Below are positions 23,966 through 32,378 of a stretch of 64,000 bases of DNA, piece by piece; within the stretch, counting starts at the first letter, position 1, and each line of letters begins with the position of its first letter. Position numbers and translations under genes: made by a program. Under the pieces are notes generated by a model. It did not search any database and was not told the DNA's origin. It was given only the letters and a program-made list of their open reading frames with translations. Source of the stretch: Streptomyces aureoverticillatus (GTDB lineage Bacteria; Actinomycetota; Actinomycetes; Streptomycetales; Streptomycetaceae); assembly GCF_014649395.1 (NCBI RefSeq), contig NZ_BMSY01000003.1, forward strand, positions 372,001-436,000, given 5' to 3'.

Positions 23966-24048
23966 CTTGCACTAAGTTCAGGTCGAGTGCGAGAAACATA
24001 GAGCAGTACTTGAACTAAGTGCAAGAGGTTCCCGCACTTAGTTCAAGT
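23966..24048. promoter_or_regulatory. three operator copies, two forming a perfect 15-bp inverted repeat
   Basis: ACTTGAACTAAGTGC (24008-24022) and its exact reverse complement (24034-24048) are 11 bp apart. A third related copy, CTTGCACTAAGTTCA, is at 23966-23980. They fill the gap between the membrane-protein gene and the TetR gene and are the expected autoregulatory sites. Confidence 0.8.
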
Positions 24049-24087
24049 GTGGGTTCGGCGGCGGCCACCGGCGGCTATCGTCGGGGC

Positions 24088-24771
24088 ATGCCGCGCGACA
24101 CGCTGACCAAGGAACAGATCATCAGGACGGCCATCGAGCTGCTCGACGAGGAGGGCCTGGAGGGCCTGAACATGCGCAGCCTCGGCAAGCGCCTCGACTC
24201 GGCCGCGACGGCGGTCTACTGGCACGTGAAGAACAAGGACGACCTGGTCCAACTCGTCGGCGACGAGGTGTGGAACGAGATCGAGCTGGCCGACCCGGAC
24301 GCCGTCGGCTGGCGCGCGGCGGCCGCGTCCCTGGCCACCGGCCTGCGCGCGATGCTCACGCGGCACCCCTGGCTGGTGCAGGCCTTCGGCTCGCACCTGT
24401 TCTACGGCCCCGCCAAGGCCCGGTACGACGACCACTGCCTCGCCGTGTACGAGGGGGCGGGCTTCACGCAGGCGCAGGCGGACCAGGCCGCGGCCAGCGT
24501 GTTCACCTTCGTCCTCGGCAACGTCCTCGGCCACTCCGCCACCGCCTCGGTCACCCGGCGGCTGAGCCGCGACGGCGGCGACGCGCAGGAGCGGCTCGCG
24601 GACTTCATGGCGAAGGCGGGCGACGTGGCGGGACGGTTCCCGCGGCTGCGCAGCCGCCTGGAGACCCCCGCCGCCCAGTTCGGTTCGGCACCGGAGGACA
24701 CGTTCGACTACGGCCTGCGGACCCTCCTGGACGGCTTCGAGAACCAGCTCGCCGCGGCGCGGCCCGCCTGA
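24088..24771 (+). CDS. TetR family regulator (TetR_C-type)
   Basis: 227-residue regulator. The N-terminal helix-turn-helix reads GLEGLNMRSLGKRLDSAATA with AVYWHVKNKDDLV, typical of the TetR(A)-like subgroup. The C-terminal domain includes RHPWLVQAFGSH. The start is the ATG at 24088, since further upstream the operators would be inside the gene. It is divergent from the membrane protein and AhpD-like genes, which it probably represses. Confidence 0.88.
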   Translation: MPRDTLTKEQIIRTAIELLDEEGLEGLNMRSLGKRLDSAATAVYWHVKNKDDLVQLVGDEVWNEIELADPDAVGWRAAAASLATGLRAMLTRHPWLVQAFGSHLFYGPAKARYDDHCLAVYEGAGFTQAQADQAAASVFTFVLGNVLGHSATASVTRRLSRDGGDAQERLADFMAKAGDVAGRFPRLRSRLETPAAQFGSAPEDTFDYGLRTLLDGFENQLAAARPA

Positions 24772-24795
24772 CGGCGGAGACCCTTCCCGGTGAAC

Positions 24796-24836
24796 GCGCG
24801 GGGCCCGGTACGCGTCCTGCGTACCGGGCCCCGCGC
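24796..24836. terminator. bidirectional terminator between tetR and the kinase gene
   Basis: A perfect 18-bp stem with a 5-base loop (GTCCT), left arm starting GCGCGGGGCCCGG, lies between converging genes. Confidence 0.85.
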
Positions 24837-24884
24837 TGTCGGGTCAGAGGCCGGAAGGCCCGGAAGGCCTCGGGCCGACGGGCC

Positions 24885-26507
24885 TCAGGCCGGGTCGCCC
24901 GTCGAGATGTCGAACTGGATGTCCACGTTCTTCGGGTCGAGGTCCTCGCCCGCCTTGGGCACGGTCCGCATGACGGTGTCCTCGCCGTACGTGTTCTCGT
25001 CGACCTTGTTCTTGTCGTAGTGCCAGCCGGCCGCCTGGAGGCAGGACAGCACCGAGCGCCAGTCCTTGAAGGCGAACTCCGGCATCTTGATCTTGTCCGG
25101 GTCGTTGTAGGCCTTCTCCGGCTCCGTGCACTCCGTCTTCTCGACGGTCCGCGTTCGGTCCGGCCCCCGGTGACCCGCCACCGGCTTCTTCGACTCCTTG
25201 CCGCCGCCCTCGTCGTCGCCCCCGCCGTTCAGCGTGACCGCGGCGATGAGGCCGCCGATCGCGAGGAGGGCGACGACGATCGAGCCGATGATCACCGGCA
25301 TGTTCCGCTTGCCGCCGCCCGAACCGCCGGCCGGCGCCGCCGGCGCGGGCTGCGGGGAGATGGTGTACGGAGGGGGCGTCTGGGACGCCTGGGGGGCGTA
25401 CGCGTTCGTGGGCGCCGGGGTCTGGTAGCCCGGCTGGGGGTAGCCGTACCCCGGTGTGGGGGTGGGCGCGGGGGCCGGGGTCGCGGGGCCGTAGGGGCCC
25501 GGCTGGTACGGCGTCTGGACGCCGCCCGCGGCCGGCGCCGCCGTGTCGACCGGCGGGAACACCGCGGAGCCCACGCCCGCGCCGCTGGCGGTCTGGGTGC
25601 CGGGGACGATGCTCGGGGCCGAGGCCTGGAAGGACTGGGCGATCCGCAGGCACTCGTCCCGCATCGCTTCCGCGGTCGGGAAACGCTCGTTCGGGTTCTT
25701 CTTCAGCGCGCGGGCGACGAGCGCGTCGATCGCGGGCGGAAGGGAACGGTTGATCGAGGAGGGAGCGACCGGCTCCTCCTGGACGTGCGCGTACGCGATG
25801 GCGAGTGGCGAGTCCGCGTCGAACGGGAGGCGACCCGTCACCAGCTGGAAGAGCATGATGCCGACCGAGTACAGGTCGGAGCGGGCGTCCACGCCGCGGC
25901 CGAGGGCCTGCTCGGGCGACAGGTACTGGGGGGTGCCGACGACCATGCCGGTCTGCGTCATCGACGTGACGCCGGACTGCATGGCGCGGGCGATGCCGAA
26001 GTCCATGACCTTGACGACGTTGCGCTTGGTCATCATCACGTTGCCGGGCTTGATGTCGCGGTGGACCAGGCCCATCTCGTGGCTGATCTCCAGGGCCGCG
26101 AGCACATCGGCGGTGATCTTCAGGGCCTGGTCGGTGGGCATCGCGCCGTGCTGGCGGATGGCCGCGTCCAGGACCGAGCCGAGCGGCTTGCCCTCCACGT
26201 ACTCCATGACGATGTAGGGCATGGTCGCCCCGCCCAGATCGTCCTCACCGGTGTCGAAGACCGACACGATGTTCGTGTGCGTGAGCTTGGCCACGGCCTG
26301 GGCCTCGCGGCGGAAGCGCTCGCGGAAGGACTGTTCGCGGCCGAGCTCCGTGTGGAGTGTCTTGATCGCGACCTGGCGGTCGAGCACGGTGTCGTACGCG
26401 AGGTGCACCGAGGCCATGCCGCCCTCGCCGAGCAGATCGCGCAGCTGATAGCGGCCGCCGGCCAGTGAACTGCCCGCGTACCGGCCCTGAGCGCCGTCCT
26501 GGCTCAT
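24885..26507 (-). CDS. transmembrane Ser/Thr protein kinase (PknB-type)
   Basis: 540 residues. The kinase domain (about 20-280) has GEGGMASV, VAIK, HRDIKPGNV, MDFGIAR and a GTPQYLSPEQ activation-end segment. A Pro/Tyr/Gln-rich juxtamembrane linker follows. One helix lies at about 399-422 (MPVIIGSIVVALLAIGGLIA). An outward domain of about 115 residues resembles a single PASTA unit (SCLQAAGWHYD, then VDIQFDISTG). It probably senses envelope or cell-wall signals. It is divergent from a second kinase across 363 bp. Confidence 0.9.
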   Translation of the reverse strand: MSQDGAQGRYAGSSLAGGRYQLRDLLGEGGMASVHLAYDTVLDRQVAIKTLHTELGREQSFRERFRREAQAVAKLTHTNIVSVFDTGEDDLGGATMPYIVMEYVEGKPLGSVLDAAIRQHGAMPTDQALKITADVLAALEISHEMGLVHRDIKPGNVMMTKRNVVKVMDFGIARAMQSGVTSMTQTGMVVGTPQYLSPEQALGRGVDARSDLYSVGIMLFQLVTGRLPFDADSPLAIAYAHVQEEPVAPSSINRSLPPAIDALVARALKKNPNERFPTAEAMRDECLRIAQSFQASAPSIVPGTQTASGAGVGSAVFPPVDTAAPAAGGVQTPYQPGPYGPATPAPAPTPTPGYGYPQPGYQTPAPTNAYAPQASQTPPPYTISPQPAPAAPAGGSGGGKRNMPVIIGSIVVALLAIGGLIAAVTLNGGGDDEGGGKESKKPVAGHRGPDRTRTVEKTECTEPEKAYNDPDKIKMPEFAFKDWRSVLSCLQAAGWHYDKNKVDENTYGEDTVMRTVPKAGEDLDPKNVDIQFDISTGDPA

Positions 26508-26870
26508 GTCGTGCGTCCCCCATCGGCGCGGGCACGAGACGGCGCCGCGGCTGTGACTGTGGCTATGAGTGCGACCGAAGACGTCCTGACGACGGTGATC
26601 GATCCGCTATTCCTGGCCAAGTCTGCCCGAGGGCAGTGACACGTCAAGCTCGGTGCCCGTTCCGTGACCGTACGCGCAAGAAGAGTCTCGGAAGCGTTAC
26701 AAGTTTGCCCCGTGGGGCCCCCGGCGGGTTTGATGGCCGGTCCACGTCGGACCGGCGGCCCCCGAGAAGGCTGTAGCGTGGCACGGCGGAGTACCCCGTA
26801 CCGCTCTATCACGTATCCGGTACACGCTCCTCACACGACGGACCACGATCAGAAACGACGGCGAGGACTG
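26508..26870. promoter_or_regulatory. 363-bp divergent region between two kinase genes
   Basis: No gene is recognised. It must hold both kinase promoters. One GC-rich inverted repeat (GGTCCACGTCGGACC, near 26735-26755) stands out. No confident -35/-10 pair was found. Confidence 0.4.
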
Positions 26871-28469
26871 ATGGCACAGACGCAGCGCGCTCAGGGCCCG
26901 TCCGACCCCGAGGCGACTGGCGGCGGTATGTCGGACTCACCTGAGATGTGGGGCAATGGCGGACTTGTCGGAGACGGCCGTTACCGGCTGACCCGCAGGC
27001 TCGGTCGCGGTGGCATGGCCGAGGTGTTCGCCGCCGAGGACGTACGTCTGGGCCGCACCGTCGCGGTCAAGCTGCTGCGCTCCGACCTCGCCGAGGACCC
27101 GGTGTCCAAGGCGCGCTTCACGCGCGAGGCGCAGTCGGTGGCCGGCCTGAACCACCACGCGGTCGTCGGGGTCTACGACTCCGGCGAGGACGTCATCAAC
27201 GGCAACTCCGTGCCGTACATCGTGATGGAGCTCGTCGAGGGCCGCACGATCCGGGATCTGCTGATCAACGCGGAGGCCCCGGGTCCGGAGCAGGCCCTGA
27301 TCATCGTGTCCGGCGTGCTCGAGGCGCTCGCGTACTCCCACCAGCACGGCATCGTGCACCGCGACATCAAGCCCGCGAACGTCAGCATCACCCATACCGG
27401 TGCCGTGAAGGTGATGGACTTCGGCATCGCGCGCGCCCTGCACGGCGCGCAGTCGACGATGACGCAGACCGGCATGGTCATGGGCACGCCGCAGTACCTC
27501 TCGCCCGAGCAGGCGCTCGGCAAGGCCGTCGACCACCGCAGCGACCTGTACGCGACCGGGTGTCTGCTGTACGAACTGCTCGCGCTGCGGCCGCCGTTCA
27601 CCGGCGAGACGCCGCTGTCCGTGGTCTACCAGCACGTGCAGGACACTCCGGTGCCGCCCTCGGAGGTCTCCGACGCGGCGCCGCCGGAGCTCGACGGGCT
27701 CGTCATGCGCTCGCTCGCCAAGGACCCGGACGACCGCTTCCAGACCGCCGAGGAGATGCGCGGCCTGGTCCAGTACGGCCTGCAGATGCTGGCCGAGCAG
27801 GGCAGCCACACCGGGACCTGGAACACCGGGCCGGTCGAGATGGCGGGCATGCACGAGGGCGGGCACACGCCCGCGATGGGTGTCGCCGGTACGGCCGCCA
27901 TGCCGCATCCCGGTGATTCCGGTACGCAGCAGATCCCCGGGCCGATGCTGCGGCCGCCGGGCGGCGACGACGGCGGCTTCGACGGCGGGCACCGGGACGG
28001 TGGCCGGGGCGGTCGCGGCAAGGTGTGGATCCTCGCCGTGCTCGCGGTGATAGCGATCGCGGCGGGTGTCGCCTTCGCGCTGTCCGCGGGGGACGACAAC
28101 GGCGGCAAGAAGGACAAGACTCCGACGACGCCGTCGACGAAGCAGTCGCAGGAGAAGTCGCCCAGCAAGAGCAAGGAAGAGGAAACCCCCGACGGGACCA
28201 CTCAGCCCGGTGGTGACGGGACCGGGGGGCAGACCGGGGACTGGACCGAGCCGCCCCCGCAGAACACGCAGCAGCCCACGCAGCCGACGAATCCGCCCAC
28301 CGATCCGACGGACCCGACGACCGGCCCGACCGATCCGCCCACCGATCCGACGGACCCGCCGACCGAGCCGTCCGATCCGCCCACCGAGCCCAGCGATCCG
28401 GAGACGCCGCCGGATGACGGGGGCAATGCGGAGGGTGCCGTTCAGGGGGGCGACGGGGACACGGAGTGA
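26871..28469 (+). CDS. transmembrane Ser/Thr protein kinase with Pro/Thr/Asp repeat ectodomain
   Basis: 532 residues. The kinase domain (about 35-300) has GRGGMAEVF, VAVKLL, HRDIKPANV, MDFGIAR and GTPQYLSPEQALG. A helix lies at about 382-405 (VWILAVLAVIAIAAGVAFAL). The outer segment is not PASTA. It is a Lys/Ser-rich stalk followed by repeats of the PPTDPTDPPTEPS kind (about 465-510) and an acidic end. That composition suggests a wall-spanning rod. The ATG at 26871 has GCGAGGA seven bases upstream; a longer frame was rejected. Confidence 0.88.
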   Translation: MAQTQRAQGPSDPEATGGGMSDSPEMWGNGGLVGDGRYRLTRRLGRGGMAEVFAAEDVRLGRTVAVKLLRSDLAEDPVSKARFTREAQSVAGLNHHAVVGVYDSGEDVINGNSVPYIVMELVEGRTIRDLLINAEAPGPEQALIIVSGVLEALAYSHQHGIVHRDIKPANVSITHTGAVKVMDFGIARALHGAQSTMTQTGMVMGTPQYLSPEQALGKAVDHRSDLYATGCLLYELLALRPPFTGETPLSVVYQHVQDTPVPPSEVSDAAPPELDGLVMRSLAKDPDDRFQTAEEMRGLVQYGLQMLAEQGSHTGTWNTGPVEMAGMHEGGHTPAMGVAGTAAMPHPGDSGTQQIPGPMLRPPGGDDGGFDGGHRDGGRGGRGKVWILAVLAVIAIAAGVAFALSAGDDNGGKKDKTPTTPSTKQSQEKSPSKSKEEETPDGTTQPGGDGTGGQTGDWTEPPPQNTQQPTQPTNPPTDPTDPTTGPTDPPTDPTDPPTEPSDPPTEPSDPETPPDDGGNAEGAVQGGDGDTE

Positions 28470-28537
28470 CCCCCGTCCCCGGGGTGCTGGGGGCCTGGCT
28501 CGCGACCGCCTGAGCTTGCCCGGTACCGGGGCCGGCG

Positions 28538-29023
28538 TTACGGAGAATGTGTTGCCCGGCGGCGGGGGGCCGCCCCTGTGCCCACCCGTGCCGCCCTCTG
28601 GGCGGCCCAGCTGCCCACAGGGGCGGCGGCGCGGCCCGTCAGGGTGTGGACTGTCGCCATTTGAGGGGTTATGGCCAGGTACACCGGGGTGAAGACGTCG
28701 CCGTCCACGTAGTGGGGGGCCGGGCCGAAGAGGTTGCGTTCCGCGGGGGTCGGGGTGATCGTTTCGCACTGGCCGACGAACTGGACGGTCCACTGGCCGT
28801 CGCGCTCCGTCTCGGTGCTGAGATTGTCCGCCCCGTACGCCACGACGCTGCCCGCGCACGACTGGTGATAGCCGAAGCCCTCGTGCATGCGCAGCAGGAT
28901 GCGGCCGTCGACGACCACATGCCGCGCCACCGCGAGGAAGGGCAGCGCCCGCATGCTGGTGGCCACCCGGCCGTAGTCCGTGCGCCGGAGCAGTTCGTAG
29001 GCGAGCTGTTCTTCGGTCGGCAT
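28538..29023 (-). CDS. pyridoxamine 5'-phosphate oxidase family protein
   Basis: 161-residue split-barrel FMN/F420-type protein (YELLRRTDYGRVATSMRALP at the N-terminus, then a HEGFGYHQSCAGSVVAYGAD segment). Members include heme-utilisation and F420-dependent reductases, so the substrate is open. The last 30 residues (Ala/Arg/Gly-rich) are encoded by a palindromic repeat (28575-28619) rather than conserved sequence, so the native end may have been near 28635. Confidence 0.78.
   Translation of the reverse strand: MPTEEQLAYELLRRTDYGRVATSMRALPFLAVARHVVVDGRILLRMHEGFGYHQSCAGSVVAYGADNLSTETERDGQWTVQFVGQCETITPTPAERNLFGPAPHYVDGDVFTPVYLAITPQMATVHTLTGRAAAPVGSWAAQRAARVGTGAAPRRRATHSP
28575..28619. repeat. 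palindromic interspersed repeat in the 3' end of the PNPOx-like gene
   Basis: An imperfect hairpin runs from CTGTGCCCACCCG to its mirrored end GCCCACAG. The same outline recurs at 32821-32861. It resembles a palindrome family common in Streptomyces intergenic DNA. Confidence 0.6.
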
Positions 29024-29107
29024 GCACCCACCCTGCGTCAGCGGTCGTCGCCCGAAGAAGAGCCGCCCGCCCCGGAAGAGGGGGCCATAAGTCCCGTATA
29101 AAACCCG

Positions 29108-29785
29108 TCAGCGCCGCTCGGCCTGCATCCGGGCCACGTACGCCGCCGCCTGCGAGCGGCGCTCCATGCCCAGCTTGGACAGCAGGCTGGAGACGTAATT
29201 CTTGATCGTCTTCTCGGCGAGGTGCAGCCGCTCGCCGATGGCGCGGTTGGTCAGTCCCTCGCCGATCAGGTCCAGAATCTTGCGTTCCTGTTCGGTGAGG
29301 TTGGCCAGGCGGTCGTCGCCCTTGGCGTTGTTGCCGTCGCGCAGGCGCTCCAGGACGCGGGCCGTGGCGACCGGGTCGAGCAGGGATTTTCCGGCGGCGA
29401 CGTCGCGCACCGCGGTGAGCAGTTCATTGCCGCGAATGGCTTTGAGGACATAGCCGGACGCGCCGGCCATGATCGCGTCGAAGAGTGCCTCGTCGTCGGC
29501 GAACGACGTCAGCATCAGGCATTTGATGGAGTCGTTCTGCGAACGGATCTCGCGGCACACCTCGACGCCGCTGCCGTCCGGAAGGCGCACGTCGAGGACC
29601 GCCACATCCGGCCGGGTGGCCGGAATGCGCACCAGCGCGTCCGCCGCGGTGCCGGCCTCGCCGACCACCTCGATGTCGGACTCCACGGAGAGCAGCTCAT
29701 GGACTCCGCGCCGGACGACTTCGTGATCGTCGAGCAGGAATACGGTGATTTTTCCTTCTTCGCGCACGCTGTCAGTGTCACACAT
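29108..29785 (-). CDS. NarL/DevR-type response regulator (orphan)
   Basis: 225 residues. The receiver domain has the phospho-Asp in VAVLDVRLPDGSG (about 63) and acidic DD in LLDDHEVVRRGV. The C-terminal LuxR helix-turn-helix contains LTEQERKILDLIGEGLTNRAIG. Overall it is DevR/DosR-like. No histidine kinase is adjacent, so it is an orphan. A regulator of this type beside the bkd genes is also recalled from S. coelicolor. ATG 29785 is chosen. It is divergent from the second bkd operon. Confidence 0.88.
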   Translation of the reverse strand: MCDTDSVREEGKITVFLLDDHEVVRRGVHELLSVESDIEVVGEAGTAADALVRIPATRPDVAVLDVRLPDGSGVEVCREIRSQNDSIKCLMLTSFADDEALFDAIMAGASGYVLKAIRGNELLTAVRDVAAGKSLLDPVATARVLERLRDGNNAKGDDRLANLTEQERKILDLIGEGLTNRAIGERLHLAEKTIKNYVSSLLSKLGMERRSQAAAYVARMQAERR

Positions 29786-30125
29786 CGACTCTTCCCGTGC
29801 CCTAGGTGGGCGGGATAACGTGCCGGTGTTCCGGCCCCCTGCCAGGCTGTGATCAGTGCTGTGACCAGGCTGTGTTTCCACGCTTCTCGATTTACTCGGA
29901 TTTCCTAGCGGCATTTACTTGGAAATCCAAGCAAAATTGCAGGTCAGACGAGGTTTCACAGTTTTGGTACGCACTGGGTAACGTGCTTGGAGAAGGGTGC
30001 TCGCCGGAGCAACTGTCACGCCTTGTCCCGGCTGAGCGCACCCACCCCGTGCGACGGGCTGGAATCGGGCGAGCCGTACTGGTCTCCCGGTGGACCCCGG
30101 GGGCCGGACCGACGGAGGAGCACAC
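29786..30125. promoter_or_regulatory. 340-bp divergent region upstream of the second bkd operon
   Basis: Unusually A+T-rich for this genome around 29885-29960. It contains two related palindromes at 29896-29909 and 29918-29931. No gene was seen. Confidence 0.6.
29896..29931. promoter_or_regulatory. tandem CTnGGAnnTCCnAG operators upstream of the second bkd operon
   Basis: CTCGGATTTCCTAG (29896-29909) and CTTGGAAATCCAAG (29918-29931) start 22 bp apart, two helical turns. This arrangement suits an Lrp/AsnC octamer such as BkdR, which is encoded 18 kb away. Confidence 0.55.
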
Positions 30126-31376
30126 GTGACCGTGGAAAGCACCGCCGCGCGCACACCGCGCCGCGCAGGCAGCGGCGGCAAGCGCGCAAGTGCCGGCGCA
30201 AGTGCCGGCACCAAGAAGAGTGCGAGCACCAAGAAAGACGTCGCCCGGGGCAAAGGGGCCGCTCAGGGCGGCGAGCCCGAGCTCGTACAGCTGCTGACCC
30301 CGGAGGGCGAGCGGGTCGAGAACGCCACGTACGACAAGTACGTCGCGGACATCACCCCGGACGACCTCCGTGCCCTGTACCGGGACATGGTTCTCACCCG
30401 CCGTTTCGACGCGGAGGCCGTCACCCTGCAGCGGCAGGGCGAGCTGGGCCTGTGGCCGTCGCTGCTCGGGCAGGAGGCCGCGCAGGTCGGTTCGGGCCGC
30501 GCGACCCGCGCGGACGACTACGTCTTCCCCACCTACCGCGAGCACGGCGTCGCCTGGTGCAAGGGCGTCGACCCGACGCTGTTGCTCGGCATGTTCCGCG
30601 GGGTGAACCACGGCGGCTGGGACCCCAACACCAACGGTTTCCAGCTCTACACGATCGTCATCGGCTCGCAGACGCTGCACGCCACCGGCTACGCGATGGG
30701 CGTGGCCAAGGACGGCGCCGACAGCGCGGTGATCGCCTACTTCGGTGACGGCGCCACCAGCCAGGGCGACGTGGCCGAGTCGTTCACGTTCTCCGCCGTC
30801 TACAACGCCCCCGTGGTCTTCTTCTGCCAGAACAACCAGTGGGCGATCTCCGAGCCGACGGAGAAGCAGAGCCGGGTGCCGCTCTACCAGCGCGCGCAGG
30901 GCTACGGCTTCCCCGGCGTCCGCGTCGACGGCAACGACGTGCTCGCCTGTCTCGCGGTCACCAAGTGGGCCCTGGAGCGGGCGCGGGCCGGCGAGGGACC
31001 CTCGCTGGTCGAGGCGTTCACGTACCGCATGGGCGCGCACACCACCTCCGACGACCCGACGCGCTACCGCCGCGACGAGGAGCGGGAGGCCTGGGAGGCC
31101 AAGGACCCGATCCTGCGGCTGCGGGCCCACCTGGAGGCCGAAGGTCACGCGGATGAGGGATTCTTCGCGGAACTCGAGGCCGAGAGCGAGACGTTGGGCA
31201 AGCGAGTGCGGGACGTGGTGCGGTCGATGCCGGACCCCGAGCCGATGTCGATCTTCGAGAACATCTACGCCGACGGACACGCGCTCGTGGACGAGGAGCG
31301 CGCCCAGTTCGATGCCTACCAGGCGTCGTTCGTGGACGCTCCGGTGAACGCCGCCGCGGGCGGGGAGGTCAAGTAG
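30126..31376 (+). CDS. bkdA: branched-chain 2-oxoacid dehydrogenase E1 alpha subunit (copy 2 in window)
   Basis: 416-residue ThDP-dependent E1 alpha. The motif runs YFGDGATSQGDVAESFTF to QNNQWAIS, and AHTTSDDPTRYR follows. A Lys/Ala/Gly-rich N-terminal tail of about 50 residues is poorly conserved. The GTG at 30126 has GGAGGA seven bases upstream. Automated tools may call it pyruvate dehydrogenase E1 alpha, but the A-B-C layout without an aceE-type E1 favours branched-chain substrates. The next gene starts two bases after the stop. Confidence 0.88.
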   Translation: MTVESTAARTPRRAGSGGKRASAGASAGTKKSASTKKDVARGKGAAQGGEPELVQLLTPEGERVENATYDKYVADITPDDLRALYRDMVLTRRFDAEAVTLQRQGELGLWPSLLGQEAAQVGSGRATRADDYVFPTYREHGVAWCKGVDPTLLLGMFRGVNHGGWDPNTNGFQLYTIVIGSQTLHATGYAMGVAKDGADSAVIAYFGDGATSQGDVAESFTFSAVYNAPVVFFCQNNQWAISEPTEKQSRVPLYQRAQGYGFPGVRVDGNDVLACLAVTKWALERARAGEGPSLVEAFTYRMGAHTTSDDPTRYRRDEEREAWEAKDPILRLRAHLEAEGHADEGFFAELEAESETLGKRVRDVVRSMPDPEPMSIFENIYADGHALVDEERAQFDAYQASFVDAPVNAAAGGEVK

Positions 31377-31378
31377 TC

Positions 31379-32359
31379 ATGGCCGTAAAGAAGTTGCCGA
31401 TCGCCAAGGCGATCAACGAATCTCTGCGGGCGGCGCTCGACGCCGACCCGAAGGTCCTCGTCATGGGCGAGGACGTCGGCAAGCTCGGCGGCGTCTTCCG
31501 GGTCACCGACGGCCTGCAGAAGGACTTCGGCGAGGACCGCGTCATCGACACCCCGCTCGCCGAGTCGGGCATCGTCGGCACGGCCATCGGCCTGGCCCTG
31601 CGCGGGTACCGCCCGGTCGTGGAGATCCAGTTCGACGGCTTCGTCTTCCCCGCGTACGACCAGATCGTCACGCAGCTCGCCAAGATGCACGCGCGGGCGC
31701 TCGGCAAGATCAAGGTGCCGGTCGTCATCCGCATTCCGTACGGCGGCGGCATCGGCGCCGTCGAGCACCACAGCGAGTCCCCGGAGTCGCTGTTCGCGCA
31801 CGTCGCCGGCCTGAAGGTGGTCACGCCGTCCAACTCCTCGGACGCGTACTGGATGCTTCAGCAGGCCATCCAGAGCGACGACCCGGTGATCTACTTCGAG
31901 CCCAAGCGGCGCTATTGGGACAAGGGCGAGGTCAACACCGAAGCCATCCCGGACCCGCTGCACAAGGCCCGGGCGGTCCGCGAGGGCACCGACGCCACCC
32001 TGGTGGCGTACGGCCCGATGGTGAAGACCTGCCTGGAGGCGGCCGCTGCCGCCGAGGAGGAGGGCAAGTCCCTGGAGGTCGTCGACCTGCGCTCCATCTC
32101 ACCGCTCGACTTCGACACGGTGCAGGCGTCGGTGGAGAAGACCGGCCGCCTGATCGTGGTGCACGAGGCGCCGACGTTCTTCGGCTCGGGCGCCGAGATC
32201 GCCGCGCGCATCACCGAGCGGTGCTTCTACCACCTGGAGGCGCCGGTGCTGCGCGTCGGCGGCTTCCACGCCCCGTATCCGCCCGCGCGGGTGGAAGAGG
32301 ACTATCTGCCGGGCCTCGACCGGGTGCTCGACGCCGTCGACCGCTCGCTGGCGTACTGA
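31379..32359 (+). CDS. bkdB: branched-chain 2-oxoacid dehydrogenase E1 beta subunit (copy 2)
   Basis: 326-residue E1 beta chain (VMGEDVGKLGGVFRVTDGL, DTPLAESGIVGTAIGLA, RIPYGGGIGAVEHHSES). It is closely similar to the copy at 13190 along its whole length, so the two operons look like an old duplication. Second gene of the operon, two bases after E1 alpha. Confidence 0.92.
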   Translation: MAVKKLPIAKAINESLRAALDADPKVLVMGEDVGKLGGVFRVTDGLQKDFGEDRVIDTPLAESGIVGTAIGLALRGYRPVVEIQFDGFVFPAYDQIVTQLAKMHARALGKIKVPVVIRIPYGGGIGAVEHHSESPESLFAHVAGLKVVTPSNSSDAYWMLQQAIQSDDPVIYFEPKRRYWDKGEVNTEAIPDPLHKARAVREGTDATLVAYGPMVKTCLEAAAAAEEEGKSLEVVDLRSISPLDFDTVQASVEKTGRLIVVHEAPTFFGSGAEIAARITERCFYHLEAPVLRVGGFHAPYPPARVEEDYLPGLDRVLDAVDRSLAY

Positions 32360-32378
32360 GGAAGGGGTCGTGACGACT

